Notes: generated by a model from the sequence alone, not told the origin. 64,000 nt of DNA from Flavobacteriia bacterium (GCA_947446925.1 CANFHU010000001.1:372001-436000), one strand, 5' to 3'. Shown: positions 28,196-38,442, numbered from the stretch's first letter. Translations and numbers: made by a program.

Positions 28196-29965
28196 ATGCG
28201 TAAGGAATCGAAAATGGATTTTAATGTCTTTAAACGTCTTTTGCAGTTCGTTAAGAACTACAAGCGTTTAATGATTTACTCTTTCATTTGTACCATAACT
28301 CTTTCAATAGTAGGTCCTATGCGACCAAAATTAATCGGTCAAATGGTTGACAAATACATCATTTCCACCAAAAATCCAGATGCCTTATTACATTGGTCCT
28401 TATTGATTTTAGGCTTGTTGGTCTTGGAAGGGGTGTTCCAATTTTTTAATGCCTTGGTGAGTAATTTATTAGCACAATCCATCATTCGCGATATCCGTCA
28501 AAAGCTATTTAAGCACATGCTTTCCTTTCGTATGAAGTATTTCGACCAAACACCAATTGGTTCGTTGGTGACACGCTTAATTTCTGATATTGAAGCGATT
28601 GCAGAAGTTTTTTCATCAGGGATGATTGAAATTGTAGGCGATTTCTTAATGTTGTTTTTCGTAATTTTCATCATGTTTTTTAGTAATTGGCAATTGACTT
28701 TATTGACCTTAATTCCAATTCCACTATTACTTATAGCGACTCGTATTTTTGCGAATGCGATGAAAAAATCCTTCCAACAAGAACGTCTGCAAGTCACGCG
28801 TTTGAGTTCGTTTGTGCAAGAACACATTTCAGGAATGGCAATTGTGCAACTTTTTTCTAGGGAAAAACAAGAAGAAAAATTGTTTGATGAAATTAATCAG
28901 GACCATAAAAAAGCACACGTAAATGCTGTCTGGGCGTTTTCCATTTTCTTTCCGGTAGTAGAGATTTTGAGTTCGCTTTCGATTGCGTTTTTGTTAGTAT
29001 GGGGCGCATTTCAATTTATGGGGGATGTTCCTCCGAATCCAGAACAAATGTATGGGGAAATCATTTCCTTCACTTTATGGGTAAACATGCTGTTCCGACC
29101 GATTCGTCAATTGGCTGATAAATTCAACATCTTACAGCGTGGAATTGTGCGTGCTGAACGCGTTTTCGAAATTTTGGATTTGAACGAACATACCCAAAAA
29201 GATGGTACGATTACCCAATTGGATTTTCATCAAGATATTCATTTCCAAAACCTTCATTTTGCCTATAAAAATGAAGATTGGGTATTGAAAAACATCAACC
29301 TAACCATCGAAAAAGGAAAAACGGTTGCTTTTGTTGGAGCGACAGGTGCTGGAAAATCGACGATTGTAAACTTATTGGGACGTTTTTACGAATACCAAAA
29401 AGGCGATATTTTCATTGGAACTACGAATGTACAAGATATTCAATTGGATGTTCTTCGTAAAAACATTGCCATTGTACTTCAAGATGTATTTTTGTTTTCC
29501 GATTCGATTTACCACAACATCACCTTGCGCGATCCATCCATTAGTTTAGAGCAAGTCATGGATGCCTCAAAAGCGGTGGGTGCACACGATTTTATAATGA
29601 AATTACCAAATGGTTATGATTACCACGTCGGCGAACGAGGAGGCGTGTTGTCGGTGGGTCAACGTCAATTGCTTTCGTTTATTCGTGCTTATGTCTACAA
29701 TCCATCCATTTTGATACTAGACGAAGCAACTTCCAGCGTAGACAACGAATCGGAAGAAATGATTCAACGCGCTACCGAAAAATTAACGGAAGGAAGAACG
29801 TCGATTGTCATAGCACACCGACTTTCCACCATCCAAAAGGCAGATAAGATTGTAGTAGTGGATAAGGGAGAATTAGTAGAACAAGGATCCCACCATGAAT
29901 TATTGCAAATTGATGGATTTTATAAGAAGTTATATGAAATCCAATTTTTGAAACGAGAGAAATAA
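28196..29965 (+). CDS. ABC transporter, fused permease/ATPase (MsbA-like; start may be 28214)
   Basis: Walker A GATGAGKST, signature LSVGQRQ, Walker B ILILDEATSSVD. Confidence 0.92.
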   Translation: MRKESKMDFNVFKRLLQFVKNYKRLMIYSFICTITLSIVGPMRPKLIGQMVDKYIISTKNPDALLHWSLLILGLLVLEGVFQFFNALVSNLLAQSIIRDIRQKLFKHMLSFRMKYFDQTPIGSLVTRLISDIEAIAEVFSSGMIEIVGDFLMLFFVIFIMFFSNWQLTLLTLIPIPLLLIATRIFANAMKKSFQQERLQVTRLSSFVQEHISGMAIVQLFSREKQEEKLFDEINQDHKKAHVNAVWAFSIFFPVVEILSSLSIAFLLVWGAFQFMGDVPPNPEQMYGEIISFTLWVNMLFRPIRQLADKFNILQRGIVRAERVFEILDLNEHTQKDGTITQLDFHQDIHFQNLHFAYKNEDWVLKNINLTIEKGKTVAFVGATGAGKSTIVNLLGRFYEYQKGDIFIGTTNVQDIQLDVLRKNIAIVLQDVFLFSDSIYHNITLRDPSISLEQVMDASKAVGAHDFIMKLPNGYDYHVGERGGVLSVGQRQLLSFIRAYVYNPSILILDEATSSVDNESEEMIQRATEKLTEGRTSIVIAHRLSTIQKADKIVVVDKGELVEQGSHHELLQIDGFYKKLYEIQFLKREK

Positions 29966-29973
29966 ATTTTAAT

Positions 29974-30939
29974 ATGATTATAGTAACAGGAGCAGCAGGT
30001 TTCATTGGTAGTTGTTTAGTAAGTAAACTAAACCAAGCAGGATTTAACAACGTAGTAGTTGTAGATGATTTCACGAAACATGAAAAAGACAAAAACTTAG
30101 AGGGTAAAATCTTCGAAGCAAAAGTAGAACGTGGAGTGTTGGCAGATTGGTTAGCGACCAACCAAAAACAAATCGACATCATTTTTCACATTGGTGCGCG
30201 TACAGATACTACCGAGTTTGATAAGGCTATTTTTGATGCGTTGAATGTGGAATACACACAAATGGTGTGGAATTTCTGTGCAGATCACTCCATCCCGTTG
30301 GTATATGCAAGTTCTGCAGCGACCTATGGCTTGGGTGAATTTGGATACGAGGATAACCACGAAGTGATTGCTAAATTGAAACCATTGAATCCGTATGGAG
30401 ATTCAAAAAATGACTTTGATATATGGGCATTGCAACAGGAAAAGCAACCTCCATTTTGGGCAGGATTGAAATTTTTCAATGTCTATGGACCAAACGAATA
30501 CCACAAAGGAAGAATGGCTTCGGTGATTTTCCATGCATTTAATCAAATTAAAGCAAATGGTGGCATGAAATTGTTCCGTTCGCACAACCCGAATTACACG
30601 GATGGCGGACAATTACGTGATTTCGTCTATGTGAAAGACGTTGTGGAAGTGTGTATGTATTTGATGAACGAACAACCAACTTCAGGTATTTACAATTTAG
30701 GCTCTGGAAAAGCACGTACCTTCTTGGACTTAGCAACAAATACTTTCCATGCATTGAAAGTGGCACCCAACATTGATTTCATCGATACACCGATTGACAT
30801 ACGCGATAAATACCAATATTTCACCGAGGCAAACATGAATAAGTTAGTTTCTTCAGGATACAAAATACCATTTCATACTTTAGAAGAAGGCGTAAAGGAT
30901 TACGTTGAAAATTACCTAACCGAGCATAAATACTATTAA
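29974..30939 (+). CDS. rfaD: ADP-glyceromanno-heptose 6-epimerase
   Basis: MIIVTGAAGFIGSCLV, HIGARTDTTE, YASSAATYG, NPYGDSKNDFD. Confidence 0.9.
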   Translation: MIIVTGAAGFIGSCLVSKLNQAGFNNVVVVDDFTKHEKDKNLEGKIFEAKVERGVLADWLATNQKQIDIIFHIGARTDTTEFDKAIFDALNVEYTQMVWNFCADHSIPLVYASSAATYGLGEFGYEDNHEVIAKLKPLNPYGDSKNDFDIWALQQEKQPPFWAGLKFFNVYGPNEYHKGRMASVIFHAFNQIKANGGMKLFRSHNPNYTDGGQLRDFVYVKDVVEVCMYLMNEQPTSGIYNLGSGKARTFLDLATNTFHALKVAPNIDFIDTPIDIRDKYQYFTEANMNKLVSSGYKIPFHTLEEGVKDYVENYLTEHKYY

Positions 30940-30940
30940 T

Positions 30941-31390
30941 ATGCACCAATTTATTCGAAAACAATTTGTCAAAACGGATTTGCAAACGTGTTGGGATTTT
31001 TTCTCTTCACCAGCAAATTTGAAACGTATTACTCCGTCGTACATGGGATTTGATGTGAAAACAGAAGTTCCCACACAAATGTATGAAGGTTTAATTATTG
31101 CGTATACGGTAAAACCTTTATTAGGAATTCCGGTAGAATGGGTGACTGAAATTACACACGTGAAAGACAAATCGTTTTTCGTAGATGAACAACGCAAAGG
31201 TCCTTATACTATGTGGCACCACGAACATCACTTTAAAGAAGTGGAAGGTGGAGTAGAAATGACGGATATTGTTTCGTACATTATCCCTTTGGGTATCATT
31301 GGTAAAATGGTGCATCCCTTCTTAGTGAAACCGAAATTAGAAGAAATTTTCGCCTACCGATTCAAGATCGTAGAGGAAGTTTTTGGATAG
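30941..31390 (+). CDS. SRPBCC/START-like family protein
   Basis: 149 aa; LQTCWDFFSSPANLKRITPSYMGF pattern. Confidence 0.8.
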   Translation: MHQFIRKQFVKTDLQTCWDFFSSPANLKRITPSYMGFDVKTEVPTQMYEGLIIAYTVKPLLGIPVEWVTEITHVKDKSFFVDEQRKGPYTMWHHEHHFKEVEGGVEMTDIVSYIIPLGIIGKMVHPFLVKPKLEEIFAYRFKIVEEVFG

Positions 31391-31471
31391 AATTTTTGAA
31401 GCCTTAAATGGCCATATATGAAGTGTACGTAGAAAATAAGTTAAATGTAACGTAGTCAAACCCTTGTTTGA

Positions 31472-31528
31472 ACCCAGCCTTCTAATTTTTAGTATAAAAA
31501 TTAGCGAAAGGCGTTTGTGAGTTTGGGT
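31472..31528. other. candidate structured intergenic element
   Basis: Nested complementary segments ACCCA/TGGGT, CCTT/AAGG and CTAATTTTTA/TAAAAATTAG. Confidence 0.35.
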
Positions 31529-31590
31529 GCAGACAGTGAAATGAAACGTAATTTTCAAGGAACTTCATAAAGGCCTAGACTTTTTTGGCT

Positions 31591-31621
31591 CCACCTTTTT
31601 TTGGTAATGAAAAAAAGGTGG
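31591..31621. repeat. strong hairpin
   Basis: CCACCTTTTTTT-GGTAATG-AAAAAAAGGTGG. Confidence 0.65.
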
Positions 31622-31695
31622 AAATAAAATAAATAGTAATTTTAGTATTGATTGCATCGAGAGTATTATTTAATACTATAGTTAATAAAAATAAC

Positions 31696-32130
31696 GTGAG
31701 TAAAACTGTCTATATCATCCGAAAAGAACATTTCAATGCAGCTCATAAATTGTGGCGTAATGACTGGTCTGACGAAAAAAACGAAGAAATTTTTGGGAAA
31801 TGTGCTAACAAAAATTGGCATGGGCATAATTTTAATTTAATTGTCACAGTAAAAGGAATTCCAAATCCAGAAACGGGGTTTGTAATAAACTTAAAAGACT
31901 TGAGTAAAATTATCAAAACAGAAGTGGTAGATATTTTCGACCATAAGAATTTGAACCTCGACGTGGATTGTATGAAAGATATTCTTGCTTCTACCGAAAA
32001 CATGGTTATTAAAATATGGGAAATTTTAGAACTACCTATATTAAATGCTGGTGGTATCCTTGCAAAAATTCGATTGGAAGAAACAGAAAACAATTTCGTC
32101 GAATATTTCGGTGGAAATGAACCTTATTAA
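31696..32130 (+). CDS. 6-pyruvoyl-tetrahydropterin synthase/QueD family
   Basis: EHFNAAHKLW, CANKNWHGHNFNL, DHKNLNLD; ORF track start 31648, GTG at 31696 looks more likely. Confidence 0.85.
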   Translation: MSKTVYIIRKEHFNAAHKLWRNDWSDEKNEEIFGKCANKNWHGHNFNLIVTVKGIPNPETGFVINLKDLSKIIKTEVVDIFDHKNLNLDVDCMKDILASTENMVIKIWEILELPILNAGGILAKIRLEETENNFVEYFGGNEPY

Positions 32131-32180
32131 TTATTTTAGTTCTTTATTATTTAGAATTAATCTAATTTAACATTTATAAC

Positions 32181-32768
32181 ATGGAAAAATATTACAAACA
32201 AGAAATTACAGACAAAATTTCAACCGCTTATACGGAAATCTTGTCCGATTTAGGAGAGAATGCACAACGTGAAGGATTATTAAAAACGCCAGAGCGTGTA
32301 GCAAAAGCATTACAATTTTTAACCCATGGATATGATATCAATCCTGCGGATATATTAAAGTCTGCTTTATTTCACGAAGAATATTCTGAAATGGTATTGG
32401 TGAAAGACATTGAAGTATATTCTTTGTGTGAGCACCACATGTTGCCATTTTTCGGTAAAGCACACGTTGCATATATTCCTGATGGCACGATTGTTGGATT
32501 AAGTAAAATACCACGTGTAGTAGATGCTTTTGCACGAAGATTACAGGTACAAGAGCGTTTGACCATTGAAATTCGTGACTGTATTCAAGAAACGTTGAAA
32601 CCTAAAGGCGTAGCTGTCGTAATAGAATGTTGTCATATGTGTATGCAAATGCGAGGTGTACAAAAACAAAATTCAGTAACAACATCTAGTGCTTTTACAG
32701 GTTTGTTTTTACAAAACGATTCTACACGTAAGGAGTTTATTAGCTTGGTGCAAGCCAAATTACATTAA
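32181..32768 (+). CDS. folE: GTP cyclohydrolase I
   Basis: [54 protein letters not shown]. Confidence 0.95.
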   Translation: MEKYYKQEITDKISTAYTEILSDLGENAQREGLLKTPERVAKALQFLTHGYDINPADILKSALFHEEYSEMVLVKDIEVYSLCEHHMLPFFGKAHVAYIPDGTIVGLSKIPRVVDAFARRLQVQERLTIEIRDCIQETLKPKGVAVVIECCHMCMQMRGVQKQNSVTTSSAFTGLFLQNDSTRKEFISLVQAKLH

Positions 32769-32784
32769 TTTAAAACGTTAAACT

Positions 32785-33540
32785 ATGTTTGAAAATTTAT
32801 TAAATCGTCAAGAGTACGATGCAAATGCAAAAACAATGTCGTCTGACTTTTTCAGAAATGTGTACACGTACATGTTTGTGGCACTTGGACTTTCAGGAGG
32901 AATTGCATATTACATCGGGGCAGGAGAGTCTATTACTTTAGCGAATGGACATAAACTACCTTTATTGTTTATTAAATTATTCATTTCTGAGTCTGGAGGT
33001 TTATCTCCATTGTTTTGGGTGGTTGCACTAGCACCTGTTGGATTAGGTTGGTTGATTCAATCATCTTACAATCGCTTCTCTATGTCAACTTTGACCTTAT
33101 TGTTTGCGATTTACTCAATTTTAATGGGGTTAAGTTTGAGCGTAATTTTTATTCGTTATGATTTAGGTTCAATCACTTCTACATTCTTCGTTTCTGCAGG
33201 AGCTTTCGCAGGGATGGCAATATTAGGTTATACTACAAAAACAGACTTAACCAAATTTGGTAGTTTACTATTTATGGTGTTTATCGGAATCTTCATCGCA
33301 GGAATTGTAAATATTTTCTTGAAAAATGATACAATGGGATTCGTGATTGCTGCGCTTGGAGTTTTTGTATTCACAGGCTTAACAGCGTATCAAATGCAAC
33401 AATTGAAACACATTAGTAATGATCCAAATTTAGAAGGTGTAGAACGTAACAAATTAGCCTTAATTGGCGGATTGATGTTGTACATCTTATTCATCAACTT
33501 ATTCCTTTCGTTATTACGTTTGTTAGGAAATAGAGATTAA
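32785..33540 (+). CDS. Bax inhibitor-1/YccA family membrane protein
   Basis: Seven TM; VFTGLTAYQMQQLKHI, LALIGGLMLYILFINLFLSLLRLLG. Confidence 0.9.
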   Translation: MFENLLNRQEYDANAKTMSSDFFRNVYTYMFVALGLSGGIAYYIGAGESITLANGHKLPLLFIKLFISESGGLSPLFWVVALAPVGLGWLIQSSYNRFSMSTLTLLFAIYSILMGLSLSVIFIRYDLGSITSTFFVSAGAFAGMAILGYTTKTDLTKFGSLLFMVFIGIFIAGIVNIFLKNDTMGFVIAALGVFVFTGLTAYQMQQLKHISNDPNLEGVERNKLALIGGLMLYILFINLFLSLLRLLGNRD

Positions 33541-33560
33541 GAGTACTTAGTCAAAAGTTT

Positions 33561-33594
33561 GAGTCCTGGTAGAAATTCTATCAGGACTTTTTTG
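33561..33594 (+). terminator. Rho-independent terminator
   Basis: AGTCCTGGTAGAAATTCTATCAGGACT followed by T run. Confidence 0.75.
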
Positions 33595-33596
33595 TA

Positions 33597-34373
33597 TTAG
33601 ATATCTTTCAAAAATTGTAATTGCGTTCGTACTTCCGTCAAATGGTCCGCAGATAAAACAACCGTTTTTACTTTTTCTTTGTGTGCTTTAACTTTACCTA
33701 TAGTTTCCCCATAGGAGTTGATAACCGCTGAATCACCGCTATACGTCAAACCTTTTCCATCTTCTCCCACGCGATTCACCCCAACTACGTAACATTGATT
33801 TTCAATTGCGCGGGCAGTTAATAACGCTTTCCAGTGGGTGTTTCGTTTTTCTGGCCAGTTAGCCACGTATAACAAGGCATCAAATTTCGCTGATTTATGG
33901 TCTTGTAAACCGTTTCTGGAAATTTCAGGAAAACGTAAATCATAACAAATTTGTAGTTGGATTTTCCAGCCTTTGTAGTTCACGCGTGTTTTTACATGTC
34001 CAGCTTTAAATACTTTCTCTTCTCCAGCTAAGGTGAATAATTTGCGCTTATCGTAATGCGTATATTTTCCAGATGGTTCCACAAATACACCGCGATTAAA
34101 ATAATAATCGTCTTCTTTCGCAATAAACGAAGTGTAAATAGCCGCTTTTTTTTGTGCAGCCATGGATTGTAACCAACTAATTGCAGATGATTTTTTCATC
34201 TCTTCTGCAAATTTCTTAGCATTCATGGTAAACCCTGTATGAAACATTTCTGGTAGTACAATAATGTCTGTCTCTGTAACTTCCGCTAATAATTCTTCGA
34301 AGTGTTTAATATTCTCTTTTTTATCTTCCCAAATTTGATTGGCTTGTACTATGGTAACTTTTAAATCTTGCAT
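33597..34373 (-). CDS. nitrilase-family omega-amidase (YafV-like)
   Basis: VLPEMFHTGF, YDKRKLF, LQICYDLRFPE; likely start 34373. Confidence 0.85.
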   Translation of the reverse strand: MQDLKVTIVQANQIWEDKKENIKHFEELLAEVTETDIIVLPEMFHTGFTMNAKKFAEEMKKSSAISWLQSMAAQKKAAIYTSFIAKEDDYYFNRGVFVEPSGKYTHYDKRKLFTLAGEEKVFKAGHVKTRVNYKGWKIQLQICYDLRFPEISRNGLQDHKSAKFDALLYVANWPEKRNTHWKALLTARAIENQCYVVGVNRVGEDGKGLTYSGDSAVINSYGETIGKVKAHKEKVKTVVLSADHLTEVRTQLQFLKDI

Positions 34374-35491
34374 AATTTTTCTGCTGCGGTTATTAAGGTT
34401 TGATCGTCTTTGGCAAAGCAAAAACGAATGGTATGTGTATCTGTTTGATCTGCATAAAATACGGAAAGCGGAATTGCTGCAACACCATATTCTTTAACTA
34501 AACGTTCACAAAATGCTACATCTCCTTCTTTTGAGATAGCATCGTAGCGAACGGTTTGAAAATAGGAACCTTCCGAAGGTAATAAGGTAAATCTACTTTT
34601 CGCTAGTAATTTTCGAAAGAAGTCACGCTTTTCCTGGTAATAAGCGCCAAGCGTTTGTACATCTTTTTCACGTAAATATTTCGCCAAGGTAATTTGAGCG
34701 ACACTATTCACACAAAATACCAAAAATTGGTGTACTTTTTTAATTTCTACCATAATTGCTTCTGGTGCAATTAAATATCCCATTTTCCAACCTGTAATGT
34801 GAAAGGTTTTTCCAAAGGAAGAAACAATCACTGTTCGGTTCAACAAAGGATTGCGTGTATTAGCAGAAATGTGTTTTTGCTCAAACGTAATGTATTCATA
34901 CACTTCATCGGATAGTAAAACCATATTTGGATATTTTGCTAATATTGCTTCTATCGCTTGGATGTCTGCTTCTTGAAAGATCCGTCCAGATGGATTATGT
35001 GGATTATTAACAAATAAAATTTTTGTTCGTTCGTTACAAGCACGTTCAATTTTATCCCAATCTGCTGTAAAATCTGCTTCTAAAGAAACATGTACAGGTT
35101 TACCTCCAGCCAATAAAACAGAAGGTGCATAGCAATCATACGCAGGGTCTAAAATCACCACTTCGTCGTTGGTGTGAACCAATGCTTGAAGAATCGTAAA
35201 AATCGCTTGGGTTGCTCCAGCAGTTACCAATACTTCGGTAGTTGGATTTACTGTACGACCATAACTTTTGTCAGTCAGTATAGCAATTTCTTGTAATAAC
35301 AAGGGATGACCAGCCATTGGGGCATATTGGTGTGCGTTTTCAGTGCTTGTTTCTTGCAATAGTTGGATAAGACGTTCATCCACTGGAAAATTTGGAAATC
35401 CTTGTGCTAAGTTGATCGCTTGATAATCATTTGCCATTTTCGACATCGTAGTAAAAATGGTCGTTCCGATATGTGGTAATTTTGATTGCAT
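34361..35491 (-). CDS. class I aminotransferase, YbdL-like methionine aminotransferase
   Basis: INLAQGFPNFPVD, NNPHNPSGR, SFGKTFHITGWKMGY; overlaps the omega-amidase gene. Confidence 0.88.
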   Translation of the reverse strand: MQSKLPHIGTTIFTTMSKMANDYQAINLAQGFPNFPVDERLIQLLQETSTENAHQYAPMAGHPLLLQEIAILTDKSYGRTVNPTTEVLVTAGATQAIFTILQALVHTNDEVVILDPAYDCYAPSVLLAGGKPVHVSLEADFTADWDKIERACNERTKILFVNNPHNPSGRIFQEADIQAIEAILAKYPNMVLLSDEVYEYITFEQKHISANTRNPLLNRTVIVSSFGKTFHITGWKMGYLIAPEAIMVEIKKVHQFLVFCVNSVAQITLAKYLREKDVQTLGAYYQEKRDFFRKLLAKSRFTLLPSEGSYFQTVRYDAISKEGDVAFCERLVKEYGVAAIPLSVFYADQTDTHTIRFCFAKDDQTLITAAEKLCKI

Positions 35492-35612
35492 AAATGAAAT
35501 TCGTGTTAAAATTATATCAATCGTAAATATAATACATTACAATTTTTATTACCAAATAATTAACCTTGCTAAACATTCTGTTAATTTTGGGGAATATTTA
35601 AATTCTATTACT

Positions 35613-35876
35613 ATGAAATCTTTTATCCTTGGTGTTAGCACATGTATCTTTATATTAAGTTTGACAGCTTGTTCTTCGAATACAGAAATCTGTTCGTGTC
35701 TTGCTGCTGGAAAAAAATTAGAAACTTTCTCTTCTGAATTATTGCAACGCGAAGCAACCGCGAAAGATTTAAAAAAAATGAAAAAACTAAAAGCAGACCA
35801 AGAAAAAAAATGTGCTGATTTTCAAACGATGGATGGTGCTAAAATGCTTGAACTGAAAGAAGCGTGTGGGGAATAG
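35613..35876 (+). CDS. small lipoprotein
   Basis: Start at 35613 gives MKSFILGVSTCIFILSLTACSS lipobox. Confidence 0.65.
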   Translation: MKSFILGVSTCIFILSLTACSSNTEICSCLAAGKKLETFSSELLQREATAKDLKKMKKLKADQEKKCADFQTMDGAKMLELKEACGE

Positions 35877-36155
35877 AGTTTTATTGCGCAGAGATTATTG
35901 AGGTTTTTGACGATAACACGTTTTTGAGAACGCAGAGATATTTTTGACAAAGTCAAAAATGAATACGCTTTAATTTTCTACTAAAAGTAGAAAACTCTGC
36001 GTCCTCTAAAATTCCGTCAAATACTTCACTATCTCCAGATTCTCAGCGGAAATCTTTGTGTTTCTTTGCGTCATTGTGACCTCTGTGTTACTAAATCGCA
36101 AAGTCTATAAAACGTAACAAATTTAAGTACCTTTGTACCTTCAATTCTTACCGCC

Positions 36156-37502
36156 ATGCGTTTCAACCTTACGAAAGAATTTTTAGAGCAAGTTCATACC
36201 GCAATCCAAAACAATGATGTTGAATGGATTGACAAAAATGTCTTGGAACTTCACTTCGTGGATATTGCTGAAATTCTAGACGAACTTCCCAATGAAGATG
36301 CGAAAGTGATCTATTTCCGAATGGATGAAGAAACTCAAGCGGATGTTTTGATGGAGTTGGAAGAGGAGGTCCGGGATCGTTTCTTAAAATCGCTTTCTAA
36401 GAAGGAAATTGCAGAACAATTAGAAAACTTGGATTCCGATGATGCAGCGGATATCTTATACGAGTACGACGATACTGAGATTCAGGAAGTAATCTCCCAC
36501 ATGGAGGATGATGAAGCGGCTGACGATATCGTTGATCTTTTAAATTACGACGAAGATACTGCAGGGGGACTCATGCAAAAAGAGTTTCTGCATGCCGAGA
36601 TAGATTGGACGGTTGAACAGTGTTTAACGGAAATAAGGGAACAAGCAAAAGAGGTAGATAAAGTGTATACAATCTACGTAGTAGACACACTTAATAAATT
36701 AGTTGGAGTTTTGTCTTTAAAGGCTTTATTCTTCTCAGAACCAGGGTTTAAGATTCGTGATTTATACCAATCTAAAAATATTATTTCGGTAAAGGTAACC
36801 GATGATCAAGATGAGGTAATGCGTTTGTTTGATAAATATGGTTTGGTATCCATTCCCGTATTAGATTATCAAAATAAATTAGTTGGTCGTATTACGATTG
36901 ACGACGTAGTAGATATTATCCGCGAAGAAGCTGATCGTGATTTCCAATTAGCAACTGGTATCACCGAAAAAGTAGAGGACAATGCGAGTATTTTTCGTAT
37001 TACCAAAGCACGATTACCATGGTTAATCATTGGTATGTTGGGGGGAACACTTGGTGCTAAAGTAATTTCTTCGTTTGAAGGAAGTATTAGTCACGTACCA
37101 GCATTGGCTTTCTTTATTCCTATGATAACCGCTATGGGTGGAAATGTCGGAGTACAATCTTCTGCGATCGTTGTTCAATCCTTAGCAAAAGGAAATCAAT
37201 TTAAAAGTTTGTTTTCGAAACTTGGAAAAGAAGTATTAGTAGGTTTATTTAATGGTCTTATTTGTTCTTCGTTAATCTTTGGTATCGCGAGTGTTTTTGG
37301 AACTATAGATTTAGGTATAGTAGTAAGTGCTTCGTTATTTGTAGTGATTGTTTTTGCTGCAGTTATGGGAACTTTAATACCATTGATTCTTGATAAATAT
37401 GACATAGATCCAGCGCTTGCTACAGGTCCATTTATCACCACATTGAACGATGTCCTTGGCTTGTTTATCTATTTTAGTATTGGAATGTTAATGTATGCAT
37501 AA
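36156..37502 (+). CDS. mgtE: magnesium transporter MgtE
   Basis: N-domain, two CBS domains, GGNVGVQSSAIVVQSLA, LDKYDIDPALATGPFITTLNDVLG. Confidence 0.95.
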   Translation: MRFNLTKEFLEQVHTAIQNNDVEWIDKNVLELHFVDIAEILDELPNEDAKVIYFRMDEETQADVLMELEEEVRDRFLKSLSKKEIAEQLENLDSDDAADILYEYDDTEIQEVISHMEDDEAADDIVDLLNYDEDTAGGLMQKEFLHAEIDWTVEQCLTEIREQAKEVDKVYTIYVVDTLNKLVGVLSLKALFFSEPGFKIRDLYQSKNIISVKVTDDQDEVMRLFDKYGLVSIPVLDYQNKLVGRITIDDVVDIIREEADRDFQLATGITEKVEDNASIFRITKARLPWLIIGMLGGTLGAKVISSFEGSISHVPALAFFIPMITAMGGNVGVQSSAIVVQSLAKGNQFKSLFSKLGKEVLVGLFNGLICSSLIFGIASVFGTIDLGIVVSASLFVVIVFAAVMGTLIPLILDKYDIDPALATGPFITTLNDVLGLFIYFSIGMLMYA

Positions 37503-37853
37503 ATGAAACGAATTTATCACCTTTCTACGTGTTCTACATGTAAACGCATTTTAAAAGAAATTAATCCAGATTCAACGATAGAATTAGTGGATATAAAAGT
37601 CACTAATATTGATGCTTCTACGCTAGATTGGATCCAATCAAAAGTTGGTTCGTATGAAGCCTTATTTTCTAAGAAAGCGCAAAAATTTCGTTTGCAAGGT
37701 CTGCATGAAAAACAATTGTCTGAAGATGATTATCGTTCGTTGTTATTAGAGGAATATACGTTTTTGAAACGTCCATTTTGTATCAACGGTGAAAATGTGA
37801 CTATTGGTAATACCAAAGACCAGGTCGCAAAGGCTGTTGAGATGTTTAACTAA
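37503..37853 (+). CDS. ArsC/Spx-family thioredoxin-fold protein
   Basis: IYHLSTCSTCKRIL, ArsC-like layout. Confidence 0.82.
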   Translation: MKRIYHLSTCSTCKRILKEINPDSTIELVDIKVTNIDASTLDWIQSKVGSYEALFSKKAQKFRLQGLHEKQLSEDDYRSLLLEEYTFLKRPFCINGENVTIGNTKDQVAKAVEMFN

Positions 37854-37924
37854 GCGTTTTTTTTAATTTACTTTTTCATTTACGAGGAATTTATAGTATC
37901 TTTAAGTATGTAAACTAAATATTT

Positions 37925-38155
37925 ATGGCACTTTCTTTTCATATAAATGATTTTTCAAATCCTGAAGTAAATGCTTTTATTGAGTATATTAAATCATTAT
38001 CTTTTATTACAGTAGAAGATGACTTTGTTTTGTCAGATGAGCAAGTTGTTGCTGTCAAAGAAGCAGAAGTTTCTTTAAATTTGGAAGGTGGTGTTCCACA
38101 TCAAGAAGTCATGGCTTCTATGAGAAAGAAATATCCTTGGGCTTTTAGTGAATGA
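37925..38155 (+). CDS. putative type II antitoxin (DUF2683-like)
   Basis: 76 aa overlapping a RelE/ParE-like gene by 4 nt. Confidence 0.7.
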   Translation: MALSFHINDFSNPEVNAFIEYIKSLSFITVEDDFVLSDEQVVAVKEAEVSLNLEGGVPHQEVMASMRKKYPWAFSE

Positions 38156-38442
38156 GAATAATTTGGTCAAAAAAAGCAATTCAAGATTTTGAAAATAATA
38201 TTGAATTTTTAAATACTGAATGGAATCAATCTGTTGTTCAAAGTTTTACATTAGAAATTCAAAGAGTATTTAAAACAATTGAATTAAATCCAAAATTATT
38301 TAAATTTGATAAGAATAACAATTGTTATGTCGTAACAATTACCAAACATATATCACTATTTTATCGTATAAAAAGAGATCAAATAATTTTGTTTATATTT
38401 TGGAATAATTATCAAAACCCGAATCAAATGAATATTTCCTAA
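38152..38442 (+). CDS. RelE/ParE-like toxin
   Basis: MRIIWSKKAIQDFENNIEFLNTEWNQS.. and ILFIFWNNYQNP, ParE-like. Confidence 0.75.
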   Translation: MRIIWSKKAIQDFENNIEFLNTEWNQSVVQSFTLEIQRVFKTIELNPKLFKFDKNNNCYVVTITKHISLFYRIKRDQIILFIFWNNYQNPNQMNIS

